From NCBI GenBank assembly GCA_964417925.1, contig CAYQJV010000027.1:1-21809 (forward strand): a DNA stretch of 21,809 bases, given 5' to 3'. Origin of the DNA: CAYQJV01 sp964417925 (GTDB taxonomy: Bacteria > Hydrothermota > Tepidihabitantia > B3-TA06 > CAYQJV01). The notes beneath the pieces were generated by a model, which worked only from the letters and a program-made list of their open reading frames with translations, was not told the DNA's origin and did not search any database. Positions within the stretch are counted from its first letter, which is position 1; every line of letters starts with the position of its first letter. This document shows, piece after piece, positions 7,067 through 14,868 of this stretch. The position numbers and the translations under genes are program-made.

Positions 7067-9594
7067 GGGAAAGTTTTCTTGAGTTCTTTAAGAAAAGAGG
7101 GCATGTAATAGTGCCCAGCTCATCTCTTGTTCCTCAAAGAGATCCAACGCTTCTTTTTACCTCTGCTGGAATGGTACAGTTTAAACCCTATTGGGCAGGG
7201 GAGGTGGAGCCTCCTTATAAAAGGGCTGCAAGTATTCAAAAATGTTTAAGGGTCACAGATTTGGAACAGGTTGGGAAAACCATTAAACATAACACATTTT
7301 TTGAGATGCTTGGTAATTTCTCCTTTGGAGATTATTTTAAAAAGGAGGCTTTGCTGTGGGCATGGGAATACGTCACAGAGATCCTTAAGCTTCCGTTGGA
7401 TAGGCTTTGGGTGTCTGTTTATGAAAAGGATGAGGAAACATACAACATATGGAGAGATGAGATAGGTGTTGAGGAAAAGCGGATTGTGAGGTTAGGGGAG
7501 GAAGATAATTTTTGGGGACCTGCGGGGGGGACAGGAGCTTGTGGCCCTTCTTCGGAGATATTTTTTGATATGGGAGAAGATTTTCCATGCGAAGCACCAG
7601 AACTTGGACCTGCATCCGATTGTGAAAGGTTTGTTGAAGTATGGAACATTGTTTTTCCTCAATATGATCAACAACCAGATGGAAGAAGGCTTCCTCTAAA
7701 AAATAGAGGAATTGATACTGGGATGGGGCTTGAAAGAATCACTATGGTTGTGGAAGGAAAGAAAAGTATATTTGAGACAGAGCTTTTTTCTCCTATAGTT
7801 GAGTTTATAAAGGATAAAATAGGAGTACAGTTGAACAATGACACAAAAATTCCACTTTACATTTGTGCTGATCATGTGAGAGCTCTTACTTTTGCAATAA
7901 CCGACGGAGTTGTTCCTTCAAATGAGGAAAGAGGATATGTACTTAGAAAAATTTTAAGAAGAGCTTTAAGAGAACTTAAAAAAATAGATGTTGATAAACC
8001 GATTCTTTATCTTGCTTCAGGAATAGTTGTAGAGATTATGCATCAATTTTATCCTGAACTTGAAGAGAAAAGAGAAATGGTTTCCCTCATCATTAAATCG
8101 GAGGAAGAAAGATTTCTAAAAACTCTTGATGCTGGTATTAATATCTTTAAAAAGATGGTTTCTTCTTATAAAAAAGAAAAAAAACTTCCTGGCAAAGAGA
8201 TTTTTAAACTGTACGATACCTATGGATTTCCTTTTGAACTTACCAAAGAAATGGCAGCAGAAGAAGGACTTTCTGTTGATATTGCGGAATTTGAAGAAGA
8301 GATGAAGAGACAACAAACTCTTTCAAAAAAAGCCTCTGTATTTATGAAACTTAAAGAATGGAAGGTTTTGAAAGAAGGAAATGGAGAGTTTATTGGGTAT
8401 GAAAAAGATGAAGTAGAGACGGAGATTTTAAGGTACAGAATAGAAGGCAATAAAATTGCTGTTGTATTAAGAGAAACCCCGTTCTATGCTGAAGCAGGAG
8501 GGCAGGTAGGGGATACAGGAGTGATAGAGGGTAGAGATTTTAAGATAACGGTAGAAGATACTGTGTATGAGGGGAGTTTCCGAGTAATGCTGGGTAAAAT
8601 AGAAGGAGAGATAACGGATGCGCATGTTTTTGCAAAAATAGATAGAAAGAGAAGAAGAGAAATAGAGAGGGCTCACACTGTAACTCATATGCTTCACGCT
8701 ACTTTAAGAAAAATTTTAGGTACTTTTGCAAGACAGGAGGGTTCTTTGGTTGAACCAGGAAGATTAAGATTTGATTTTACATCCCCCAGACCTTTGAAAA
8801 AGGAGGAGCTTAAAAACATTGAAGAACTTGTCTATGAAAAAATTATGGAAAACATTGAGGTGAGAACATACGAGACTACTCTTGAACAGGCAAAAAAGGA
8901 AGGAGCCTTAGCATTCTTTGGCGAGGAATATGGAGAAATTGTTAGGGTAGTTGAAATTCCGGGATTTTCAAAAGAGTTATGTGGAGGGACACATTTAAGA
9001 AATACGGGAGAAGCGGGTGATTTTATAATCATAGCAGAAACAGCTGTGGCTGCAGGAATAAGGAGGATAGAGGCTTATGTGGGGAAGAGAGCCAAAGAAG
9101 AAGTAGAAAAGATGAAGGAATTGCTTGAGGAGATAGAGTTAGAGTTGAAAGTTCCTAAAGCATATCTTTTAAAGAAGATAAAAGAAAAAAAGGAAAATGA
9201 AGAAAAGCTAAGGAAAGAAAGGGAAAGGTTGGTAAGAGAGATAGCAAAGGTTACAGCAGAGAATCTTTTAAGAGAGTTTTCCAGAAAGGCTGAATTGCTT
9301 GTAATTTGTAAAAAACTTCCAATGTTTGCAAGAGAAGATATGAAGTTCGTTGTGGATCTTATAAAAGAGAAGGAAGAAAAAATTGTAGTAATGCTTTATA
9401 CGGTTAAGAATAATAGGATAGAGTTTGTTGTTTTTTCAGACGAAAAAGATGCAGGAAGTATTGCACAAAGGTTGGGCAAAAGTTTAGGTGGAGGAGGTGG
9501 TGGGTCAAGATATCTTGGCGAAGGAGGAGGAATTCCTAAGAATAAGGAGCATGAGATATGTACTGTTTTTACAAATATATTGAAGGAGGTATAG
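7048..9594 (+). CDS. alaS: Alanyl-tRNA synthetase
   Basis: AlaS charges tRNA-Ala and hydrolyses mischarged Ser/Gly-tRNA-Ala. The class II catalytic core is at the N-terminus (SSLVPQRDPTLLFTSAGMVQF; later GNFSFGDYFK). The editing domain carries the zinc site H543-xxx-H547 and C645-xxx-H649 (CGGTH). The C-Ala domain ends with a glycine-rich GGGGGGSRYLGEGGG. At 848 residues it is complete. A GAGGAGG sits eight bases before the ATG, inside recX. The recA-recX-alaS order is widely conserved in bacteria. Confidence 0.97.
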   Translation: MDSKFIRESFLEFFKKRGHVIVPSSSLVPQRDPTLLFTSAGMVQFKPYWAGEVEPPYKRAASIQKCLRVTDLEQVGKTIKHNTFFEMLGNFSFGDYFKKEALLWAWEYVTEILKLPLDRLWVSVYEKDEETYNIWRDEIGVEEKRIVRLGEEDNFWGPAGGTGACGPSSEIFFDMGEDFPCEAPELGPASDCERFVEVWNIVFPQYDQQPDGRRLPLKNRGIDTGMGLERITMVVEGKKSIFETELFSPIVEFIKDKIGVQLNNDTKIPLYICADHVRALTFAITDGVVPSNEERGYVLRKILRRALRELKKIDVDKPILYLASGIVVEIMHQFYPELEEKREMVSLIIKSEEERFLKTLDAGINIFKKMVSSYKKEKKLPGKEIFKLYDTYGFPFELTKEMAAEEGLSVDIAEFEEEMKRQQTLSKKASVFMKLKEWKVLKEGNGEFIGYEKDEVETEILRYRIEGNKIAVVLRETPFYAEAGGQVGDTGVIEGRDFKITVEDTVYEGSFRVMLGKIEGEITDAHVFAKIDRKRRREIERAHTVTHMLHATLRKILGTFARQEGSLVEPGRLRFDFTSPRPLKKEELKNIEELVYEKIMENIEVRTYETTLEQAKKEGALAFFGEEYGEIVRVVEIPGFSKELCGGTHLRNTGEAGDFIIIAETAVAAGIRRIEAYVGKRAKEEVEKMKELLEEIELELKVPKAYLLKKIKEKKENEEKLRKERERLVREIAKVTAENLLREFSRKAELLVICKKLPMFAREDMKFVVDLIKEKEEKIVVMLYTVKNNRIEFVVFSDEKDAGSIAQRLGKSLGGGGGGSRYLGEGGGIPKNKEHEICTVFTNILKEV

Positions 9595-10257
9595 ATGATT
9601 ATTTTTGTTTTATTTCTTGGTTTCAGATATTTTGATGTTCCCTATGGTGAAGAAATAGTTTATATAGGAAGGGAGAAGGATACGCAAAGAGATATAATAA
9701 GAAAAATATGGACAGAGGATGGACTTGTGTGTGCAATACAACATCATCTTGATGAAACCGATCTTTTTCTTCTGGTTAAAATATATAAGGATTCTCTTTA
9801 CACCCATTATGTAGAGAAACATTCCAAGGGGGAAAAGGTACTTTTGGAGGTAAGAAAGGGAGGAGAAATATGTGTTAATATTAAGGGGAAAAATAAGAAA
9901 GTGAAAACTCCCCAAGTTTTTGATAGACATACTCTTTTTGAGGTTTTTAGATTCTATAATTTTAATGATCCTGAAAATATGGAAATTCCGCTTTATGTAC
10001 CTGAGTACAAGACTATAAAGGCTAACCTTTCCTATGCAGGAATAGATACATTGGATACAAAGATTGGGAAACTGGTGTGTCATCATCTAAAGATGAGGAT
10101 AGGCGGGCTGGGAGGCTTTATAAGCAAACTCATTGGAAGGCCCCTTAACTTTGATTTTTGGTATCTTGCTGAATATCCTCATTATCTTGTTAAGTTTACA
10201 GATGGAAAACAGGGAGAGATCGTAATAAAAGCAATAAAAGCAACAGGAAAGTTATAA
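9595..10257 (+). CDS. Predicted exported protein, DUF3108-like
   Basis: Not recognised with confidence. The 220-residue product starts with a short hydrophobic stretch (MIIFVLFLGF) that could be a signal or anchor, though it has no positive n-region. It then appears beta-rich. The region TLDTKIGKLVCHHLKMRIGG and the later WYLAEYPHYLVKFTDGKQG resemble DUF3108 proteins, which are periplasmic proteins of unknown role. The start follows alaS with no gap and has an excellent GGAGG six bases upstream, overlapping the end of alaS. The gene is one of the few in the run with its own strong ribosome-binding site. Confidence 0.6.
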   Translation: MIIFVLFLGFRYFDVPYGEEIVYIGREKDTQRDIIRKIWTEDGLVCAIQHHLDETDLFLLVKIYKDSLYTHYVEKHSKGEKVLLEVRKGGEICVNIKGKNKKVKTPQVFDRHTLFEVFRFYNFNDPENMEIPLYVPEYKTIKANLSYAGIDTLDTKIGKLVCHHLKMRIGGLGGFISKLIGRPLNFDFWYLAEYPHYLVKFTDGKQGEIVIKAIKATGKL

Positions 10258-10267
10258 AGATATGTAA

Positions 10268-10786
10268 ATGGACGTCAAAAGAATAGTAGAAGCCATTCTT
10301 TTTTCCTCTTCGGATCCTGTATCTATAAATACTCTCTCAAAAATTACAGAGTTAAAGCCAGGAGCCATTTTTAATATAGTAGAGGCATTGAATAGAGAAT
10401 ATGAAGAAAGGGGAAACTCTTTTAGGATTAGAAAAATAGGGAATGGATTTCAAATGGTGACTTTGCCGGAATATGGTAAGTGGGTTGCAAGGCTGAATCA
10501 TAAAGGGAAAAGAAAACTTTTAACAAAGACTATGCTTGAAACACTTGCAATAATTGCCTATAATCAACCTGTAACGAAACCAGATATAGATAAGTTGAGA
10601 GGGGTTGATTCTGGATGGGTAATAGGAGAACTTCTTGAAAAGGGATTTATAAAGATAAAGGGGAGAGATAAAAGACCTGGTAATCCTTTTCTATATGTTA
10701 CAACTCAAAAGTTTCTTGAATATTTTGGTCTTTCTTCTCTTGATGAATTACCTAAGATAGAGGAGTTTGATAAAAAAAATGAATAA
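10268..10786 (+). CDS. scpB: Segregation and condensation protein B
   Basis: ScpB is the winged-helix kite subunit of the SMC-ScpAB condensin. The 172-residue sequence shows the two winged-helix domains: VEAILFSSSDPVSINTLSKI at the N-terminus and LETLAIIAYNQPVTKPDIDKLRG in the second, followed by GRPGNPFLY-like GRDKRPGNPFLYVTT, which is the family signature. ScpA, normally adjacent, is not in this window. The ribosome-binding site is weak. The gene's end overlaps the start of the DUF4416 gene. Confidence 0.92.
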   Translation: MDVKRIVEAILFSSSDPVSINTLSKITELKPGAIFNIVEALNREYEERGNSFRIRKIGNGFQMVTLPEYGKWVARLNHKGKRKLLTKTMLETLAIIAYNQPVTKPDIDKLRGVDSGWVIGELLEKGFIKIKGRDKRPGNPFLYVTTQKFLEYFGLSSLDELPKIEEFDKKNE

Positions 10787-11297
10787 GCAATACAAAAAAC
10801 ACTTTTTAATAAATGGGCTTTTGTTTGTTGATGAAAAAATAAAAGAACAGGTTGAAAAACTGCTTGAGGATTCTTTTGGGAAGATAGTTTGTAGAAGTAA
10901 TGTATTTGATTTTTCCCGTTATTCTTCTTATTATGAAAAGGAAATGGGAAAAGGGATAAAAAGGCAGTGGGTAGTACACAATGGGATTAAGGATAAAGAA
11001 TTTTTGTATGAATACAAACTTAAAACTGTTGAAATAGAGAAGAAGTTTCTTAAAGAAAATAAAAGAATGGTGAATATAGATCCGGGTATCCTTTCTCTTG
11101 GTAATTTGATTCTTTTTTCAACCAAGTATGCTTTTCACAGGATTTATCTTGGCAAAGGAATATGGGCAGAACTTACCCTTGTGTTTGAAAATAAAAGTTA
11201 CAGAGAGTGTGTATGGACGTATCCTGATTATAAGGATAACATCCCATTTTTTAATGGAATAAGGGAAAAGCTAAAAAAAGACCTAAGGTGTTTATAG
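10779..11297 (+). CDS. DUF4416 family protein
   Basis: A 172-residue protein of unknown function. The family marks are plain: LINGLLFVDE at the start, FGKIVCRSNVFDFSRYSSYYEKEMG, the block NIDPGILSLGNLILFSTKYAFHRIYLGKGIWAELTL, and the end signature WTYPDYKDNIPFFNGIREK. The conserved EMG, DPG, K-HR-YL and TYPDY residues look like an active or binding site, but no activity is established that I know of. I chose the ATG at 10779, overlapping scpB by eight bases; an in-frame TTG at 10767 lies too close to the GAGGAG. It overlaps the next gene by ten bases. Confidence 0.85.
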   Translation: MNKQYKKHFLINGLLFVDEKIKEQVEKLLEDSFGKIVCRSNVFDFSRYSSYYEKEMGKGIKRQWVVHNGIKDKEFLYEYKLKTVEIEKKFLKENKRMVNIDPGILSLGNLILFSTKYAFHRIYLGKGIWAELTLVFENKSYRECVWTYPDYKDNIPFFNGIREKLKKDLRCL

Positions 11298-11626
11298 TCT
11301 CAGTGACAGAGAAACTTAAATTTACACATTCTCTTCCAGGGTATCCTCCTTATGATAAGCCTCATAACCATGAGTGGCATGTTACGGTGAGACTCAAAAA
11401 AGATTGTATAAACGAGATAGGAATAAGTTATGATTTTCTTAAGGTACGAGAAGAATTAAAAAAAATTCTTGATGAGTTACAAGGTGAAAATTTAAACAAG
11501 CATAAATATTTCAAAAATGCTCCTACAGCTGAAAGGATAGCGATGTATGTATACGAAAACTTTCCTTTTTCTGTGGTTGAAGTGGAGGTTGGAGATGATA
11601 AGGAATTTGTTATTTTTAGAAAATAG
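11288..11626 (+). CDS. QueD/6-pyruvoyltetrahydropterin synthase-like protein
   Basis: The fold is that of the tetrahydropterin synthase/6-carboxytetrahydropterin synthase (T-fold) family: zinc histidines H14 (FTHSLPG), H26 and H28 (HNHEWH for the usual HGHNY), GISYDFLKVREEL, and NAPTAERIAMYVYENF. However, the catalytic Cys expected four residues before H26 is Tyr22, the catalytic His after D62 is Glu63, and the pterin-anchoring Glu near the C-terminus is not evident (VEVGDDKEF). It therefore may not do the queuosine or biopterin reaction. At 112 residues it is compact. The start is GTG at 11288, inside the DUF4416 gene; a GTG at 11303 is an alternative. It is the last gene of the run. Confidence 0.7.
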   Translation: MFIVSVTEKLKFTHSLPGYPPYDKPHNHEWHVTVRLKKDCINEIGISYDFLKVREELKKILDELQGENLNKHKYFKNAPTAERIAMYVYENFPFSVVEVEVGDDKEFVIFRK

Positions 11627-11660
11627 GTAACCTATATACTTGACGGATGTTACTTTTTTA
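11625..11660 (+). terminator. Possible weak terminator after the QueD-like gene
   Basis: AGGTAAC (11625-11631) can pair with GTTACTT (11649-11655), with one G-U pair, around a 17-base loop, followed by TTTTTA. The stem is weak and the loop contains the -35 box of the next promoter. It may be termination of the upstream run, or only coincidence. Confidence 0.25.
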
Positions 11661-11667
11661 TTATAAT
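11640..11667 (+). promoter_or_regulatory. Predicted promoter for the Clp ATPase-protease operon
   Basis: TTGACG (11640-11645), a 16-base spacer and a perfect TATAAT (11662-11667). The transcript would have a leader of about 29 bases carrying AAGGAGGTGAT (11689-11699), an almost complete match to the 16S anti-Shine-Dalgarno, ending about four bases before the ATG. I see no CIRCE or other heat-shock operator between promoter and gene. Confidence 0.7.
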
Positions 11668-11702
11668 TTTTACTGAAACTTTAAATTTAAGGAGGTGATG
11701 GA

Positions 11703-14700
11703 ATGGAGTTTAATGCTTCTCTTTCAAGAATTTTAGGTGAGGCAAAAAAGTATGCCCATTCAAAGGATGAGGGAATCTGTGATACAGATCACTTTCTCTA
11801 TGCTCTTTTTGCTACAGAAGAGGATAATCCATTTTACAGATGGTTGGAATCAAAAGGTGTGGATCCAAGATCAGCGCGAAATCAAGTTGAAAAGGTAATA
11901 AATGATGTTGGAAGAAGAATTAAAGATGGTGCAGGGTATTATGCCAATCAATTACTTGATAGGAAAAGAATTTATGAAAGATACTATCCCAAAGAAATGG
12001 CAGAAAAAATTTTTAAAGCACTTCTCTCTGCTGTTGAGGAAGATATAGAAGATATAATTAAAAAGGGGAAGATAGAAAATACTGTGAGGATGAGAATAAA
12101 AAGATGGATTCCAAGAAGAAGATTCTTAGATAGGTTTTTTGAAACCGACATTTTAAGAGAATTTTTTGAAGATTTTGAAGAGTTTTTTGAAGGAGAGGGA
12201 TGGCGTCTTACCGAAAATGTGGTTACGGTGAGAGAGTCATTTGTAAATGAATTAAATAAGATTTTTACTGAATATAAAATTTCAGAGAATGAAAAAAATA
12301 ATATGCTCGTTGAATTGGTTGACCTTGAAGAAAAATTGAGAAGCGCTCTTCTGCAAATGGCAGAAGGAGGGGTAGATCCTAAGAGGATTATATGTGTAGT
12401 GAGGAGCAGATTAACAGGAGAAAAAATAAAAGAGGTTAAGTTGTCTTCATTACTTGAAAAAGTAATAGAAGATGCAGAAAAAGAGGCGTTAAAAGAGAAT
12501 GAAAAAGAACTATCAGTGGGGAGGGTGGTTGATTCTTTACTCTCTCATTCTGATACAATTGGAGGCGAGATACTTTCCAATCTTTTAAAAGGGATGGCTC
12601 CAGAGGAAAAAATCAAAAAAATAGGTAGAGAGGTTTCTGAAGAGGAAAGGAGTGCTATGGATAAATTTACAGTGGATTTAACAAAACTTGCTCAAGAAGA
12701 TAAACTTGATCCTATAATAGGAAGGGCGAGGGAAATACAGCAAGTGATGGAAATTCTTACAAGAAAACAGAAAAACAATCCGGTTTTGGTTGGAGACGCA
12801 GGAGTTGGAAAAACTGCAATTGTTGAAGGACTTGCTCAGAGAATAGCAAGAGGTAATGTGCCGCCTGCTTTAAAAAACAAAAGAATCGTTGCCTTGGATA
12901 TGGGAGCGTTGATTGCAGGTACAAAGTATAGGGGAGAGTTTGAAGAAAGATTAAAAAAACTTGTAGATGAAGTTAAAAAGGATGGGAATATAATTCTTTT
13001 TATAGATGAAATACATAATGTAGTAGGTGCCGGTAAGGCAGAAGGAGCTATAGATGCTGCAAACCTTCTTAAACCTGCTCTTGCCAGGGGTGATTTTCAA
13101 GTTATAGGAGCTACAACTGTAAATGAGTATAGAAAATATATTGAAAAAGATCCTGCTTTAGAAAGGAGATTTCAACCTGTTTGGGTCGATGAACCATCGG
13201 TTGATACTACAATTGAAATTCTTAAAGGTATAAGACATAGATATGAAAAGCATCATGGAGTGGTTATTGCAGATGATGCTATAGAGGCAGCGGTAAAGCT
13301 TTCCCATAGGTATGTACAGGATAGGAAACTTCCTGATAAAGCAATAGATGCTCTTGATCAAGCATGTGCAAGGAAAAAATTGAGACACATATTTTCTGCA
13401 GACGAAGCGGAGGAGAAGGAAAGGAAAAGGAGAATTAAGCAGGAGATAGAAAGGTTGAAAGAGATAGGAGAGATAGAAAAAGCAGAAAAATTGAAAAAAG
13501 AACTTGAAGAAAAAAAAGAGAAAAAAGTTGATGATAAAGAGGAGAAGATTAATAAACTTAAAAAGGAGATAGAGGAAATAAAGAAAAAGATAGAAGAGGC
13601 AGAAAAGAGAGAGGATCTGGATAAAGAGGCAGAACTAAAAATAGAATTGGTGAAAAAAGAAAAAGAAATCAAAGCATTGAAAAAAGAGATGAAAAAGGGA
13701 GAGGTTAAGGAAAAATTATATGTAACTGCAGAGGACGTGGCAGAGGTAATTTCTGAATGGACAGGTATTCCTGTGTCAAAGATGCTTGAAGAAGAGAAGA
13801 AAAAACTTTTAAAGATGGAGGATATTTTACATAAAAGAGTTATAGGGCAACATCATGCCATAAAAGCAGTTTCAGAAGCCATAAGGAGGGCAAGGGCTGG
13901 GGTATCTGAGCCTCGAAAGCCTTTGGGGTCTTTTCTATTTTTAGGACCTACAGGGGTTGGTAAAACAGAGCTTGCAAAAACTCTTGCAGAGTTTTTATTT
14001 GATGATGAAGATGCTTTGATAAGGCTTGATATGAGTGAATTTATGGAAAAGCATTCCGTTGCCAAACTTATAGGAGCTCCTCCAGGTTATGTAGGATACG
14101 AAGAAGGAGGACAACTTACAGAGCAGGTGAGAAGAAGACCTTACTCAGTGATACTTTTTGATGAAATAGAGAAAGCCCATCCAGATATTTTTAATGCCTT
14201 ACTTCAAATACTGGATGATGGAAGGCTTACAGATTCTAAGGGAAGAACAGTTTCATTTAGGAATACTGTAATCATAATGACATCAAATCTTGGAAGTAGA
14301 TATCTTGTGGAGTTAATGGATTCTTATAGAGAGAAGTTTGATGAGCTTGATAGAAGGTTGAGAGAGATTGAAGAAAAATATACCAAGGGAGAGATTGATC
14401 ATGCAAGTTATTTAAAAGAAAAAGAAGAGGTGGATAAAGAAAAGGATAAACTGGAAGAAGAGTTTGAAAAGGAGTTTAAAGAACGGGAGAATAAAGTGAT
14501 GGAGGAGGTAAAGAAATTTTTCAGACCAGAATTTCTAAATAGAATTGATGAGATAATTGTTTTTCATCCTCTTAAAAAAGGAGAAATACTTAATATTGTA
14601 GACCTGTTTATAAATAGACTTAATGAAAGGCTTAAAGAAAGAGGAATAAGATTGAAACTTTCAGATAAAGCAAAAGAGTTACTCGCAAGAGAAGGATTTG

Positions 14701-14852
14701 ATCCTGTACATGGTGCAAGACCTCTGAGAAGGGTAATACAGAAAAAGATAGAGACTCCGCTTTCAGAGTTAATTCTTGATGGAAAGATAAAAGAAGGTGA
14801 TAGTGTAGTTGTAGAAAGTGATGGGGAAAGTTTTAAATTTGAAAAAGAATAG
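11703..14852 (+). CDS. Double-AAA+ Clp unfoldase (ClpB/ClpC-type) with insertions
   Basis: A Hsp100 ATPase that threads proteins through its hexamer pore. AAA+ module 1 starts near residue 320 with Walker A GDAGVGKT at 364-371 and Walker B D435-E436. Module 2 has GPTGVGKT at 748-755, Walker B D820-E821, pore loop GYVGYEEGG and FRPEFLNRID. At 1049 residues it is far longer than ClpB (about 860) or ClpC (about 820). Three regions explain this. Clp-N repeat 1 (residues 1-67) and a repeat-2-like segment (246-300) are separated by about 180 unrelated residues. A charged middle coiled coil spans 563-673. About 75 residues rich in coiled coil lie between TSNLGS (860-865) and FRPEF (941), where ClpC carries its ClpP-docking loop. 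No such [LIV]GF loop is visible. It has a strong promoter and Shine-Dalgarno, and shares its transcript with a membrane protease. Confidence 0.9.
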   Translation: MEFNASLSRILGEAKKYAHSKDEGICDTDHFLYALFATEEDNPFYRWLESKGVDPRSARNQVEKVINDVGRRIKDGAGYYANQLLDRKRIYERYYPKEMAEKIFKALLSAVEEDIEDIIKKGKIENTVRMRIKRWIPRRRFLDRFFETDILREFFEDFEEFFEGEGWRLTENVVTVRESFVNELNKIFTEYKISENEKNNMLVELVDLEEKLRSALLQMAEGGVDPKRIICVVRSRLTGEKIKEVKLSSLLEKVIEDAEKEALKENEKELSVGRVVDSLLSHSDTIGGEILSNLLKGMAPEEKIKKIGREVSEEERSAMDKFTVDLTKLAQEDKLDPIIGRAREIQQVMEILTRKQKNNPVLVGDAGVGKTAIVEGLAQRIARGNVPPALKNKRIVALDMGALIAGTKYRGEFEERLKKLVDEVKKDGNIILFIDEIHNVVGAGKAEGAIDAANLLKPALARGDFQVIGATTVNEYRKYIEKDPALERRFQPVWVDEPSVDTTIEILKGIRHRYEKHHGVVIADDAIEAAVKLSHRYVQDRKLPDKAIDALDQACARKKLRHIFSADEAEEKERKRRIKQEIERLKEIGEIEKAEKLKKELEEKKEKKVDDKEEKINKLKKEIEEIKKKIEEAEKREDLDKEAELKIELVKKEKEIKALKKEMKKGEVKEKLYVTAEDVAEVISEWTGIPVSKMLEEEKKKLLKMEDILHKRVIGQHHAIKAVSEAIRRARAGVSEPRKPLGSFLFLGPTGVGKTELAKTLAEFLFDDEDALIRLDMSEFMEKHSVAKLIGAPPGYVGYEEGGQLTEQVRRRPYSVILFDEIEKAHPDIFNALLQILDDGRLTDSKGRTVSFRNTVIIMTSNLGSRYLVELMDSYREKFDELDRRLREIEEKYTKGEIDHASYLKEKEEVDKEKDKLEEEFEKEFKERENKVMEEVKKFFRPEFLNRIDEIIVFHPLKKGEILNIVDLFINRLNERLKERGIRLKLSDKAKELLAREGFDPVHGARPLRRVIQKKIETPLSELILDGKIKEGDSVVVESDGESFKFEKE

Positions 14853-14868
14853 AAATATGGAGGGATAA

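Noticed and set aside
9480..9540. GGA/GGT repeat as a possible microsatellite
   Set aside because: It encodes the glycine-rich GGGGGG motif normal for the AlaS C-terminal domain.
9610..10086. A 158-codon minus-strand open frame opposite the DUF3108-like gene
   Set aside because: Composition is Ile/Tyr/Lys-rich without any motif or ribosome-binding site; the plus-strand gene has a strong Shine-Dalgarno and fits the operon.
13358..13672. A 104-codon minus-strand open frame within the Clp gene
   Set aside because: It is Ser/Phe-rich low-complexity sequence, the mirror image of the Lys/Glu coiled coil, so it is a shadow frame.
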